DNA from: Strigops habroptila
Taxonomy: Eukaryota; Chordata; Aves; Psittaciformes; Psittacidae
DNA: 64,000 nucleotides
NCBI RefSeq assembly: GCF_004027225.2
Contig: NC_044288.2
Coordinates: forward strand, 18,734,744 to 18,798,743
Direction of reading: 5' to 3'
The position numbers and the translations under genes are program-made. Positions 47,135 to 59,955 of the stretch are shown in pieces (position 1 is the first letter of the stretch; the number at the start of each line of letters is the position of its first letter). The notes beneath the pieces are model-generated. The model saw only the letters and a list, made by a program, of their open reading frames with translations, ran no database searches and was not told the DNA's origin.

Positions 47135-49780
47135 CTGATGAAAGGAAATGTTTACAATGTTATGTAAATTCAGTGCAACTGAAAGAGAAAAGGACAGAAA
47201 GTAGAGGAAGAAACACCACTTAAGTTTTGTTTGCTGGAAAAAACCCAACAAAACAGCAAAATGTGCCAAAAGACAAGAGCCAGTACAGATGAATTAAATA
47301 ACAAATAGAAAAATTCTTCTGACAAGTTAGTTTTCCTAGCAGGTGAGGTCTCAGACATTAGATAAACTAGGCAGTCCCTCTAAGCTAAGGGAAATTGACA
47401 AAAAGGAAAATCGCTACGGGTTTAATCAAAGATCAATTCTTTTGTGTGAACAAAATGTCTTCAGAAATACTATCCTGTGATCAAGACAAATCAGAGAAAA
47501 GCCGTGCAGAGACTACAGAGGTTACCAAGCAAATACCAACTAGACATTCTAGTGAAAAAGAAAGCTCAGAGTTTCTGTCTGGCAGAAAAATACATAATTT
47601 TCCTTTTAGAAAAAATGGGCTTCTACTGATCATTCAAAAAAAAAAATTCTCTATTAAAGATCCTCAAACCAGCTCTTCTTAGAGGTTAGAATATCAAATA
47701 AAATATTCAGGTTGCTTAGTTAAAGATCAAAGCCCCAGAAAAACTGAAAGACCTTGCCTCAGCAACAATGTGCAGGATATCCTCTCCTCTTTACTGAATT
47801 AGTGTGTTCGTGTCCATATTGTTCCTGCAGCACACAATACAGGCAGAGAAGGACTGAAATAACAATCGTATGTTTCATTTGAAAACATACAAATCTATTA
47901 CAAGAAGTAACTAAAATAAACACGAACTTAATATTAACACTAGAATAACTGAGTTAACACCTCATGCAGACGAACAGCATGAGAAATGGCTTCACTACTG
48001 CTTTTTAGCTAAGGAATGCTTTCTGGTAAGTAGAGTAAAGCATCATTAATGCAGTAAACCTGTTTAGCAGGTTGAATACTAAAATTCAGTGGAGAAACAA
48101 CTTTAAAAAAAGATCAATTCTGGAAAACTTAACAGAGATGCTTCTGTTACACCATTCACTGTGATGTAAAAATACCACAGTGTTTGCTTCACATTATGTG
48201 GAAGTGGCAACCGACAAGAAAAACAAAGTACCTCATGGAAGTAAAAAACAAAAGTGATTTCTATGCTGACATAAAATTTGAAATATTGATAACCTCACTG
48301 TGATCTAATCATTGAAGAACATGTGCTTTCGCATATTTACATATGCATTTTAAATTAACAACTGTATCTTGTCATAATTAGTTTTATTTTCAAATGGTGA
48401 TATTAAAAACCTAAATTAGCACCTTCTGCCCATGAATAGCACCAAATGTGTCTCTGCTCCTCTGGACTGGCTGGAACTTTTCCAGCCAAAGCTAAAGACG
48501 CTGAGTTTGTTGCCTGTACACACACTACCCTTCTTTTTGGTGCATACTGGAAGGGGTCAGTATGTTCATAATACTGCATTGTAATGTTCAACCTCACAAA
48601 GCCAAAAATTGACTTCAAACTACTCATAAGATTGGATTCTGATGTTACACAGAGTATTACACAGAGTCCCAGTGAATGTCACCTGACAACTTAATTTGAA
48701 CAGAAGTTAGGACACCACATAAAAAATTCTAGATTGATGGAGACACACGATGGAGGACAATACAGCAGTATCTAAAGGACAGCATTAAAACGACTGTGAT
48801 ATAAGTGAAGAGAGAGAAAGATTAACAATTAACAATTAACAGACTGGCCAGCATATAAGGAAAAAGTCTGAAAGAATCCTGTAAGATTTCAATGCAACGA
48901 GCACAATCTGCCCCCTGAGTGTGCACTGTAGCTTAGTTAGGCTCCTGCCATAAAGCAAAGGGGAAAAAGAATGACCTAGTCTCTTATGAGGCAGCAGTTT
49001 CTAGAAAACAGATGCTCCTCTTGACACTATTTTCAGCTAACGTGTGCAGCTTTAACATCTCACTCTACATTACGAAGCTGACCTCATTAAAAACCAGCAA
49101 CAGCAACGAAAAAAAAGCCCTCAACCTAAAACCCCCACCCTTCAGATATTTAACAAAGGCTGACAAAACAGAGTTTTGCTCTCTCACACTCAATTCACAA
49201 GTCTGTGTATGAAACAACAGCTCAATGGTTAGTAATTACCACACCGACTTTAAAAAGGTTAAAACCCCCCGGGGAGATCCGCCGAAAGGGCCGCTTTAGA
49301 GAAAAAGGCGGAGAAAACAGCTAGGAACGGCCTGGCAGGCGCTAATTTAAGGGGTGTTTCCTTACAACCTAGAGGAGCAAAACCAACAACAACAAGTTTA
49401 TTTTTGCTGGATAAGCGATACAAAAGCAGGTTTCCCCACAGCCGCCTTCGCTGCACCAGCCCAAACGGCGCCGTTCCCTCAGCGGGGAAGGAGGGGGACA
49501 TGGGGCGGCAGCCGCCCCTAACGCGGCGTCTCAGGGCTTCCCTTCTCCCCGCAGCAGCGGGAAGGGCAGCGGCTCTCCTCGGGACCTGTCACACCGGAGA
49601 ACGGCACCCACCGGCCCCGGGCCGGGCCGCCCCAAGGCCGCGGTGCTAGACACCGACAGCCCCAGATGGTGAAGGGAGACAGCGGCACCGCTCCGCCGCA
49701 CCGGGCCCGCCCACCGCCAGAGGATAGGGGGCAGCAGCCCCCGGCTCACAGGGTCCCGCCGCCAGCCCGCGGCTCCTTAC
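47135..49780 (-). other. FBXO38: FBXO38 intron 1
   Basis: This intron of 2646 bases lies between the non-coding first exon and the ATG exon. It starts GTAAGG and ends CATCAG. The open frame at 47395-47682 (+) and others here look accidental. A short TTAACAA-type repeat is at about 48823-48840. No repeat family was recognised. Confidence 0.85.
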
Positions 49781-50060
49781 CTGTGCTCAGCGCCGCCCTG
49801 TTATTGTGGCCGCAGGGGCTGGGTTAACCCCGGCTGCCGCTTCCTGCGCATCCCCTTCCGCCAGCGCCGCCGAGGTTCCGGTCCCGCTTCCGGAGCCGGC
49901 CATGTTGAGGGCAGCGACGGGCGGGGCTTTGCTGCCGACATGTTGAGTGTGGCGCCGCGCCCGCCATGTTTAACGCGTCCCCCTCAGGGCCGCCATGCCG
50001 GTGGTGGCCGCAGCCCGGCCGGTGACAGGGCAGAGGGATCCTGGTCAGACCCCCGAGAGC
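49440..50060. promoter_or_regulatory. FBXO38: CpG-island promoter of FBXO38, possibly bidirectional
   Basis: The sequence is strongly GC- and CpG-rich, unlike everything around it. On the FBXO38 strand there are ETS-type CGGAAG motifs at about 49855-49860 and 49886-49893 (CCGGAAGC), and a TGCGCA half-site of NRF1 type at about 49845-49850. YY1-like ATGGC sites lie at about 49898-49907, 49962-49971 (AACATGGCGG) and 49990-50000. There is no TATA box, as is usual for such promoters. The start site most likely lies between about 49.80 and 49.95 kb. The CpG-rich sequence extends past 50 kb on the other side, which allows a divergent transcript. Confidence 0.8.
49781..49890 (-). other. FBXO38: FBXO38 exon 1, non-coding
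   Basis: A strong donor (CTGAGCACAG, then GTAAGG on the - strand) ends this exon at 49781. It contains no ATG that reads into exon 2 in frame. The 5' boundary is only estimated from the position of the ETS and YY1 motifs. Confidence 0.65.
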
Positions 50061-53000
50061 ATCAGGTGCCAGCTGAGGTACAGGGGCTTAAACTGGGTAT
50101 TTTGAAAGGAACTAAGGAAACCCTGAAAGATTTGGTGGTGAGTTCTGGCGCGACAACAGCGACTCTACCTGTGTGGTACCCGTGAGGCGCTGTGGGTTAA
50201 AACAGCTCACATGAGGACCCTGAAGTCACTTTGCACACATATGGAGAGAAGTGTGATTTATTAAACTTATACCCTAACCCACAGTTCTGTATGAACTGAC
50301 AGGCGGTAGTGATACATTATCTGCAGGGGCTTTAGCCTGGCCCCAGGAGTCCTGCTAGCTGCCTTTGCCAACGTGTATTTGCAGCATTTTGTAGGTCTAT
50401 ATTTAGGCCATTTTTTATTCAGTGCATTTGGATTGATCCCAGCAGAAATCACAATTTACTAAACATCTTGGAGGCATATTTCATGATTTCATGTAAACCC
50501 CAAGGAATTGAGTAACAAAGCCCATTTATTACCAAGCAGACTATTAGTGGTTTATTGTGAAGGCCAGCATACAAAGAGTCAGTTACTGGTCTAATGATCA
50601 TCCCAGAATAACCCACAACACTGCAGTGAAATATGAAGCAACAAAATAGATAGAGTTTGACTTTGCAGAATGAGTCACAGAGAAGTCATCAGGAAAACCC
50701 ACACGTGCAGGATGCATTGAGACCATCTCTTTTGAAGGATCATACAGCAAATGCATGCAGTGGCATTCACATTTAGTCTGATGTTATCCCAGCTGTGAAA
50801 CGGCTTCAGGAAATGCTCTGGTTTAGCTTTTCCTCTTACATATTAGAGGCAATTCTCATGACTACAAAAATCAAATAACTGTTCTGTCCAAGTCTTGTTT
50901 CTCTTCATCCCTCAGCTAACTTCTCACATCATCACTGCTACCCACAGCAAAGACAACAGGAACATCTACTCCTAATACCTCATACAATCCTCTCACAGCC
51001 TGGCACATTACATTCCTGTAAAGTCATTTCAGTACATGAGGAAAAAAAGCAGGAGAAGGCAGCAGGAAAGAATGAACCAGTGACAGGAACACATGCAGGA
51101 CAGGATTTAAGCTGGGTTGCTAAAAGAGAGGAAATGGTGCCACCGATGCTGCTGCTGAACATAAACCAATAACAGCTGTGCAAAAGAGGGACAGACCCTC
51201 TTCTTGGCAGTCAGTGTAGATTTTAAATGTGTCAATAGTAGCAGCCAAAAAGTTTAGACCCAAAAGTATGGGGAAAGTAGGCAAGTGAGGCACCCTCTGA
51301 AAACAAGAAAAGGTGAATAGCAGTTTATTCAATAGCAGGACTCAAGTCTAGTAATTATTTTTCCTGCCTTCCTCACAAAGGCAAGGGGCATGTATTGAGT
51401 GGTGATAAGAGGAGGCTGCTAAAAAGACACAAGAGAGACTAAACTGAATTAAGAAATTTGGGCAGGGCAGTTTGGTTTAACTGTCATTTAGACTTCTGTA
51501 TAAACAGCCACAGTATATGAATGGTTTAGTGGTTACCAGATAGACAGCAGAAACAGAAACCACACTCTTTTTTCTTAACAGAACCCCAGTTACTTATCAT
51601 GGAGATCAGTTATACATGGGTCTTTGAAAGCAGCTTGCTGGTTCTATTTCTTTCTCTCTCCACTGCTACTTATGAGAAAGTTTAGAGTTTGAGGCATTTG
51701 AGGATATTTAAACTAAAACCCAAAGCACAATAGTTAGAAACTAGAGGTGCTGAACAGCTGTCAGTAAAAATACTGTTCAGGTCTTGGTCAAATTTGAAAT
51801 GAAGTAGTACACTGCATCACATACAGCACACTACTGAGAAGTTTACAGTTAAAATGCTATTGTTTCTTAAACTAATATCAGAGCATTGGCTTTGCTTCCT
51901 TTTATGTAGGCTGTTGAGACTTCTTATTTAAGGCTGGTGGAAGCTATTTGGACATACACACTACAAGTTTATTCTGTGGGGAGGTTTCATAATGTTATTT
52001 CTGTAACACACATATCATTGAATCAGAAATAAAAGACTTGAGGGAATTAATGCATTCCTTTAGGCTTTAAAGAAAAAACAAAACACCAAAACCTACATCC
52101 CACAGCCTCTCAATACTCACCAGTCTCTTAAGGTGATGTTTCTAAGCTTTAATCTTCTAAGACAATGAATGCTCTCCATCCCAAATGATAACAAAATTAG
52201 GTACCAGCTACACATGAAGCAGTTAACAGTTTACATATTACTTTTCTTGTACCTGCACCTATCCCATCAACATATTCCTTAAAAAATACCTTAACATGCC
52301 CTAAACTCCAACAGATCCTTATCTCCTTCCAAGGAGAGTCTTTCTGTATTTATAAGAAATTGGTAAGAAATGTGTCTCACCTGCATCACTGAATCAGCAG
52401 TTAGTATTTTTCTCCTCTCTCCACAGCTGATACCTGATAAAAATGCATGTCGGTAGTATTTTCATCAAGGTTTAAATAACTAGCCTCGCATTTTTGTGTT
52501 TTCTTCACTTAGAAATATTCTATTTTAACAAGGTTAAACTTTGACAGAATAAGTTCACTTGTTGGGAATGGGGAGGGAACTCCCTTGTTTTGTCATTCCT
52601 CTGTTCAGAAGGGCACTAGTCCTTCCCTATCAAAATCCTCAAGCCCTCCTGTAACGCCTCACTGAAGTGTAGTCTTTAGAAGCAAATGCAGCTTTGGTCC
52701 TTGCAATGATGGGCTTGTTCACTGCAGGAGTGGAAACTACCCATGAGAGCCGGTACAGTGGGTACAGGAGCAGATGCAAACCTATTTTTCTTCTGTTATG
52801 CTCTGTGTCAAGTGAAATCATCTTCCGTCAAGCTGTGCTCAGAAAGCATAGAGATGTGCTAGTGGGAAGCCGGCAGCTACAGATGTGCTGCGCTTCTCCC
52901 AGGAGGTGGCATCTCAGTGGCGTGGATGGGAAACCAGTCTATCCCATGGCCACATTCCTCAGCCTTCAGGTGCTGCTTCTGGGAGGTGTGGAGGAACAGG

Positions 53001-53209
53001 GTCACAGCTTGGCCAAATTAGCAGAAGGTTTATGTGACATGCTTCTCTACTCTGTCAAGGGGCTGCTGTTCTTTGAGGGATCATTAAGCTTTGGGAATGA
53101 GATACTAGAGTTCTCATGCTTGTAGCTGATGCATTCTGATTTCCTGCTATACCTGAGAATATCTAGGTGTAACAGGGGGAAAGTGTTGTAATGACTGATC
53201 CCTGAGACC

Positions 53210-53245
53210 ATCTTGTGCTGGAATTTTATCTTGTGCTGGAATTTT
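53210..53245. repeat. Perfect 18-bp tandem duplication
   Basis: ATCTTGTGCTGGAATTTT occurs twice back to back (53210-53227 and 53228-53245) without a mismatch, so the duplication is recent. Confidence 0.95.
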
Positions 53246-55434
53246 CAAGTCCATTTAAGAAAAGAAAGAAAAAGTTTTAAATCGTTTTAAATCTTTAATG
53301 TGTTTCTCTGTGTTTGCCTGTGTCTCAATAGCTCACCTAACACACTTCATGTCCCACAGATTGCAAAAATAGCACTTTATGGACAGTTAATTCGTGTAAC
53401 TCATGGTGTCTGTAACTTGCATACAAAGCTTTGCATTACTAGAAATTATCCAAACTCTCAAAGCATTTGTAAAATAGAAGTTGAAAATCTTACTACATGC
53501 TTAAGAGTTGTCCAAAGACACTCACATGCCCAGTTTAGATTACTGTTTGAATTTGATTATGCCTCCTTCTGAGTGATTTCCAAGGAAGATTGTTACTGCC
53601 TCAGTTTCCCAATTCCTCAAGTAACTGAATCCTAGAACCCAAATGTTACCAGACTTAAACTTCTAAGATATCTCCTTCTTGGCACATGGCTGAAATAGAG
53701 AGTGCTATGTGTTGGGAGCTTCACTGGTATTTTGGTGGTGACATTTTTTTTAGCAGTTTGTGCAGCCATGACTTAGAGAGTCTTACAGAGTAAGACTTTA
53801 TGATCTTCAGATCAAATAGTTGAAAATATCTTCTGCTTATATTCTCTTAATTTGTGACACTAAGGAACTGTTTTGGGGGGGTTTTCCCCAAATACTTTGT
53901 ATTATTAAAAGCTTCAGAAACACTGGATAACTGTAGTAACTAGAAATACTCAACAAGCAGGAGATAACCTTTGAGCTATTTAGTATAAAAAGCCTGAGCA
54001 GTGTCACACTGGTTTTAGAGCAGGGTTAGAATGCAGCTCTCCGGGCTGACCAGGCACTGATACACTATAATGAAGCCAGCTGAATGTGAACTGTATTCCA
54101 TTATACTTCACCAGTCAGTCACCTGGTATTATCTTTAATCCAGAGAAATGGGATTCTGATTTGATCTAAGGAATGATTTATGCAATAGGAACTGTAGAAC
54201 ACAGCTGGCAATTTTTCATCTTGCCCTGATGCCTTTAAGAATGTAATTGCTGGTGTAGGAATCATGGGACCTGGATGTTGGTTCTGGCTCACTCATACAT
54301 CTCTGACATATAAGAGGCTTTGATTAAAGTGGTTATGTTTCCCCCAACAGGTTGCTTTCCAGATCACTCTCTGAGGTCTTAGTCACAGGGTCCATTTCTT
54401 ACATTGAGCATATGGAGCGCCAATGCTCTTCATCTGCTATACTTCTATGGCAGAACAATGACAGTAACAACACTATCAGAAAATACACTGCAGGCTTTAT
54501 GGACAGGTGAAGTAGCTTTATTATAGCACCAGCATTTTCTTTTTCGGCAATCCTCCCCATCTGATTTTCAGGCCTGTATTTCATTACCTCTTGTCACAGA
54601 AGTGAAAAAGAAAATGTCATAAGGTCTTACTATGAAAATCCTTCCTTCTCCTCTACATAGAAATGGATACATCAAAGATATGTGAGTACTATTTCCATGC
54701 AAAGTTTTGAAAACTTTAATCCCCAATGAACACAAGGAGATGTCTTCTATTTTTCCATTCAGTGCCAGTATCTGACTAGCTCTGTTTTATTTTGTAGCAA
54801 ACAGGATCTGAGCGTGTTTCATCAGCTCATTTAAGCTATGTACATTTTTCCTTCCCCATATTTCTATGTCATTGCTCCATCACATGAACTTGACTGTCCA
54901 GATTGTCTGGCCACTTCAACATTTTCTTCAGATGCTATTTACAGCAATTTGCAAATCATGTTCTTTGTTCTATTATGTGACAAAAACTGGTCTGCTTCTC
55001 AGCATTATCTGCAGCTATGGGCTGGCACGTGATGCTAACAGGAGATGATAAAAAGCACAGGCACTCTGTGTTGGAAATTATTGCTCTCAGCTGCTCTCAT
55101 CTACTGTTTCATGTCAGAAATTATCAGAAACAAATTAAAGTTCCAGGGGTCTGTGGTGGATGCAGGGGTTCATGGTGGACTGTTTTAGATCTCTAACTCA
55201 GAGGGCTTTGTGGATGTACATTGGCTGCATGGGAAACATAATATCATAGGTTTGGTCCACAAACACAGTCAGTTAAGTATCTCAATACACTAAAGCAGAT
55301 GGTGTCAATATCTACTTAGGCTGTAACAAGCCAAGCTGGAAGGCAAAAAATATCCCCAAATTGTCTGCTGGATTTTCTGACATCATGATAAATATCAGAT
55401 TTTGGCTTTGTTTTCTCATTTTTATCTTTTTCAG

Positions 55435-55680
55435 TCAAGACACGTTCAGAGCAAGATGACCTGTTATGAGAATCTTTTTAGGTTGACTGTTCAGTGCCAC
55501 AAGCCTTTGAGCTATGAGAAACAATATTACCTTGTTCATTTTCATTCCTACTACCTAATTGCTGGAACCTCACTTCCAGATAAACAGAATTATTATAGTG
55601 GTGGCTGTAGCCCGTGTCCTAGGATAGAGAGAAGAATTTTCTGCCAACCTCCTCCATTAATTCCTCTCATTCAATACTAG
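55435..55680 (+). other. Exon-like open segment, unassigned
   Basis: A long pyrimidine tract (TTTCTCATTTTTATCTTTTTCAG) ends at 55434 and is followed by 81 open codons and a TAG. The peptide has five Cys (for example MTCYEN, SGGCSPCP) and no domain I recognise. It could be a terminal exon of an unknown + strand gene or chance. I found no convincing partner exon. Confidence 0.2.
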
Positions 55681-56636
55681 AAGAATTAGGTTCCTTATGT
55701 TTCTCACCATGTCTCTTTAACAGGGAACAACTCTAGCTGACGAGCAGTAGCATTTCATACTGGCAGATTTTTTTGCTGCCACTGATTTCTCTTTAGTTGC
55801 AGTACCAGCCTACATCCTCATGCTTTATACATATCCTAATCCAAAAGATAATAGAGCCATCTGACGAGCCTCTTTCACCAGTCCATGCACACAGCCCTTA
55901 AGTCTCGCTGTTCTTGTGCCAGAGGTCATGAGCACTTGTGGCTCTAGCCAACAATTTCTTATTACCTTAAGATAGATTTACAATTCATTTCTTTATGAGC
56001 AATATATCTAATTAATGCTAATATGAGCAGTCTAGCTAAAGAAGAAACTAAAAGTGCAGTGGAAGTACCTGAATAGTCTGATGACCCAATGAAGGATTTT
56101 TACTGCAGTGCTCTTCTAGTCTGATGTCTTACCTGAAACACCAAGACATAGCAACGTCACTAGACTCTTTAAGAGTATTTTTAGAAAAATACTTCAATGG
56201 TATGTAATGTCCCTATCTTTGGCCAGAGAAAAATGGAAAAAACACTTCTAATGTCAGTTTACATCAGTATTTTCATAATATATGCCATCATTCTAGTGTT
56301 CTCCTTCATTTATTCACAGAAGTTTACGCTGAGTTGAAAGAGAGTGGGAAGATAACCAATAAACCACCAAAAAAGTCCACATGACTTTGTGTATGTTAGA
56401 CTTACAAAGATTTCCAACTACTTTATTTCATAGAGAAAACTATGCCATCTGCACCTGACCCTTTATTAGTGTTTCAGGCAGCCTGTAGGATTCTTGAGTA
56501 CCTGGTTTAGCTAAATACATGGAGCCTTTTCCACTAAGCAATCATGGGAAAAGAAAGCAGGCAGTATGATCAATGTGTGTTTCACTACAGATTTTTTCAG
56601 CTGACAGATGTGTCCTTAGGAATCAGTAAAGATTAT

Positions 56637-56907
56637 ATCATAGAATCATAGAATGGTTTGGGTTGGAAAGGACCTTAAGATCATCTAGTTCCAACCCTCC
56701 TGCCGTGGGCAGGGACACCTGACACTAAACCATGTCACCCAAGACCCCGTCCAACCTGGCCGTGAACACTGCCAGGGATGGAGCATTTATCACTTCCTTG
56801 AGCAATCTGTTCCAGTGCCTCACTACCCTCACAGTAAAGAACTTCTTCCATATGTCACTCTGTTTTGTGCAGTAAAGTAATCCTGGGGAGATAATAACAA
56901 GGAACAA
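56637..56907 (-). mobile_element. CR1 LINE 3' fragment with readable ORF2 tail
   Basis: The + strand begins with two ATCATAGA-type units (the CR1 terminal repeat in reverse), followed by the conserved GGTTTGGGTTGGAAAGGACC block, so the element lies on the - strand. Translating that strand at about 56850-56725 gives VRVVRHWNRL, then SLAVFTARLDGVLGDMV and a stop. This is the familiar C-terminus of the CR1 reverse-transcriptase ORF2. Only this tail remains. The left end (high coordinates) is approximate. Confidence 0.92.
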
Positions 56908-59838
56908 AGTGCTGTCCAGCTTCTGGTTTAAAATCTTCCCTGAGCTTTTTTCTCCTGAAGATTTTCTCTTGTTTTTCCTAAGATTTGTAGTATTTGTTGC
57001 ATTTCACCTTTAGCTTCCCTTGTTGTGATAATGTATTTTACCTTCCATAAAAAGTAATCCTCTTTGACTTGAATTCCACTGCTTCTCAGCATTTGATATA
57101 TTCATCTCCAGTATCATCTACCTACTGTCCGTCTTCCCTTCCTGTTTTAGGGATCAGTGTGGGGGCTAATGGAGAGGCAGAGATGAACAAAATTCAGGAG
57201 ATCTTATGGGTTGTTAAACTCTAGTCTGTATGTGTTGATCTCTATTTGGTGGATTCCTGTGTCATGTTCAAACATTGTCCATTGGTTCTGCTCATTTGCC
57301 CATGGTGCTGTCACTGCCACCATCTGAAAACGCTTGAACATGCCAACTTCCAGGATCCATGATTGGTTGCATCTGTTCTTTACGAATTTAGAAGGAAGGG
57401 CTGCTTTGCAAAGCAACAGTAAGTGTAAATTACTTTTGAAAATGTGTCAGTCCGATGACTTGCTTCAGCAGTTGGGTCAGTCTCATGAAAAACATGTTTT
57501 AAACATACCCATCAGAACATAGTTCATCACAATGTAAACTTCCCACAATCAGAAAACGTTAATGATGGAGGGACTAATTAAAAAAAATATATGTGATAGA
57601 AACCTCTTACTGTCTGTTGCAGTTTTCTTGTAACTATGAAGGAAACATTTGGCTTCATGGAAATGGCCTTTGTTAACCAAGTGCAAAGATGAAGAATGGA
57701 AATGTGATTTGTTCTGCCAGCGTTTCTGGAATAGCATTGGTAAGTTGGCACTGTAGGGAACTAAAGCTTGCTCCTAATAAAGTGTGCTTTTTCTGTTTCA
57801 TGAAGAACACGGCCCCTGAAGACGAGCCCCTCCACCACTTCTTCCCACACACATTGTACATAAAGTTTACTGAGAGAAATACACCAAGCAGAAACACAGT
57901 CTCCCAGGTACCATGTAGAGAGTGACCACACTCCTCACTGTACGAGCTTTATGTTCCTCACGTACTTGTGTGGTTCAGCATTCAGAGCAGTAGTCAGTCC
58001 ATTGACACGTGAAGAGCCTAATTAATGCTGACTTCAGTTACAAAGAGAAGGGGGCTGTGGTCTATGCAGAAACTTTTCACCCATTGTCATTAGTCTCAAT
58101 GTTTAATTTTCCAATTTTATCCTGGCATTTGGCTAACACTTGATCCAAATTGGTATCCTCAATAAAACATCAAAGCATCTGCTTATACTTGCTGAAAGAT
58201 GAGAGTTAAAGCCAAGGTCACAGGTAGCACCCTATAAGTTTCAGTGGCCTTTGAATGATCCAGTGTTGAGTAGGTTTTTGATGTACTAAGAGCACCACTG
58301 TCCCTTAGAATTTGAAGCCTCCCATAGTGGGGAATAAATGCTAATTCATCTCCAAAACAGTCCCTAGGGTCCTATTCTGCTATCTGTGGTTTCATGGGAC
58401 ACACCAGTGGCTGGGAACAGCACATAATAATGGTAAGAAATTCATCTGGCCAAGATTTACATAATGTTCAGTAGCTACTGCTATTTTTTCCCAGAAATGC
58501 AGTGCATTAGGGAGCTGTAGAGTCAGGAAAAATATGTCCCTTGTTAAATACACTCATTTAGAATTATTTGACATAGAAATGCAGAGCATTTACTTTTTAT
58601 GGTGTTTGCTTGGTTGGACAAGAACACTCCATTTACATACTTAATCTAGCACTTCATTAATCCTCATTTTTTCCTTTCATTTTTTGTTGTTTTCAGCTTT
58701 ATCATTCTTTCAGATGTTCTATATGTGCTAAGTGTAATAGGCAATTGCCATAAAAACAGTTCAGCCAGGTCACATTATAAATCAAACTAGAGACTAGAGC
58801 TACATCAGTGTGTACTAGCAAATGAAATAGAGCCTCTCTTGTCCAGAGAATCGAGTACCAGACAGTGTATGACACCCACATCCCACTTCCAAAATTTTGT
58901 TCATGTGTAAGCCCACTAAAGTCAGTCATTCATAAGTTTTAATTCTGAGAAATGTATTTCCTTGTCTGACTATTCAAGTGTAAAAGACAAATGAGTTCAA
59001 TAATGAAGATATTAGGGATGTAACAGCAGAACAGAAATTTCTTCAGGTCTGAAATCTGCCAATTTGTCAGAAGTGAACAGAATCGTTAATTATGACATTT
59101 AAATGCAGGATTTAACAGAGGCACTGCTACGAACTTTATACAGTCTTACAATTTAACAGCTTTGCTTCATTTGAAGGGAAATAAAAGAGCCAGATTGTAG
59201 GATAAATTCCAGTAACATGAGGCCATCTAGTGGAAAACAACTTTTGTCTTCCAGGCGTTGGTTTTCTACCTCTCTCTCCAGCTCCTGCTCAATGATTATT
59301 TTCTGTAACTTGGGAAATATCTCATTTGTGAATAATGGATGCAATAAAATTATTCTCTAGGAAGATCACCATGGACAAAAAAAAACCAAGTCAACGTTTA
59401 TTTTAATAAACATGCAGACTAAGTAGCTAAACAACACATATGAATCAGAATTGTAGAAAGCTGGAAGAAAAATGAGCATGTAAATTTTATCTGCAAACCT
59501 GGTAGAACCAAAGCACTACCTGGAAAAGCTGGAGCCTTTGGAAAAAAAAAGCATCTGCAAAAGTTTGAGTAAATGGAAGAAAACACTTCAACAAGGAAAA
59601 CAGAGGCAATGCCTGCACTGACATGACCACTAAGATCAGGTGGCATTCTTAGAAGAATAGGGCTTGTGAAAACCAGCTTGCTACAGAAACAGGAATCCTG
59701 AGGAGGTGCTTTGCAGGGAGGACAGAAGTGTCAATCCCAATACTTGGGAGCAGAGAGAAGCAGCAAATGGCAGAGCACAGCTGAAAAAGCTACTGTGTGC
59801 TTTGTTCACCATCACCAGAACAGGCAGGATGAATGAAA
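56908..59838. other. Intergenic sequence, no gene recognised
   Basis: Nothing definite is visible. A - strand segment at about 59340-59155 has a charged, Glu/Gln/Lys-rich frame (KIIIEQELERE). On the + strand a frame at 57800-57905 ends at a CAG|GTACCA donor-like site. Neither matches a known family. Confidence 0.5.
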
Positions 59839-59955
59839 TTAAATTAAGAGATTGTGATAAGGCAGTGTAAAGCTGTTCTCAGCACTCTTCTCCAGCATGC
59901 AGAACTCATTCAGCATGCCCCTGCTTGCTTCATTTGTAAGGTACCTCTGCTTTTC
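59839..59955 (-). other. Candidate terminal exon, unassigned
   Basis: After the acceptor CCTTTCCTTTGCAG (- strand, ending at 59956) there are 38 open codons and TAA (59841-59839). The peptide begins EKQRYLTNEASRGMLNEF and ends LPYHNLLI. The frame joins correctly to the candidate 20-base exon at 62728-62747. I do not recognise the protein. It could be a lineage-specific gene, a decayed gene or chance. Confidence 0.3.

Larger units (their letters stand above)
50061..56636. other. Upstream flank of FBXO38, no gene recognised
   Basis: In human the neighbours on this side are SPINK (Kazal inhibitor) genes, so I looked on both strands for the Kazal pattern around VCGTDG and found none. Open frames such as 52694-53125 (+, 143 codons) are not recognisable. 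A perfect 18-base tandem duplication sits at 53210-53245. An exon-like segment is at 55435-55680 (+). Confidence 0.55.

Noticed and set aside
47395-47682. 95-codon + strand frame in FBXO38 intron 1
   Set aside because: Lysine/serine-rich from AT-rich intron sequence; no splice signals or family match.
52639-53125. Overlapping open frames on both strands (60 codons -, 143 codons +), including a CD225-like K-A-A-F-A-S-K-D-Y pattern on the - strand
   Set aside because: The resemblance is a short pattern only. There is no second membrane segment in the right place and no splice context.
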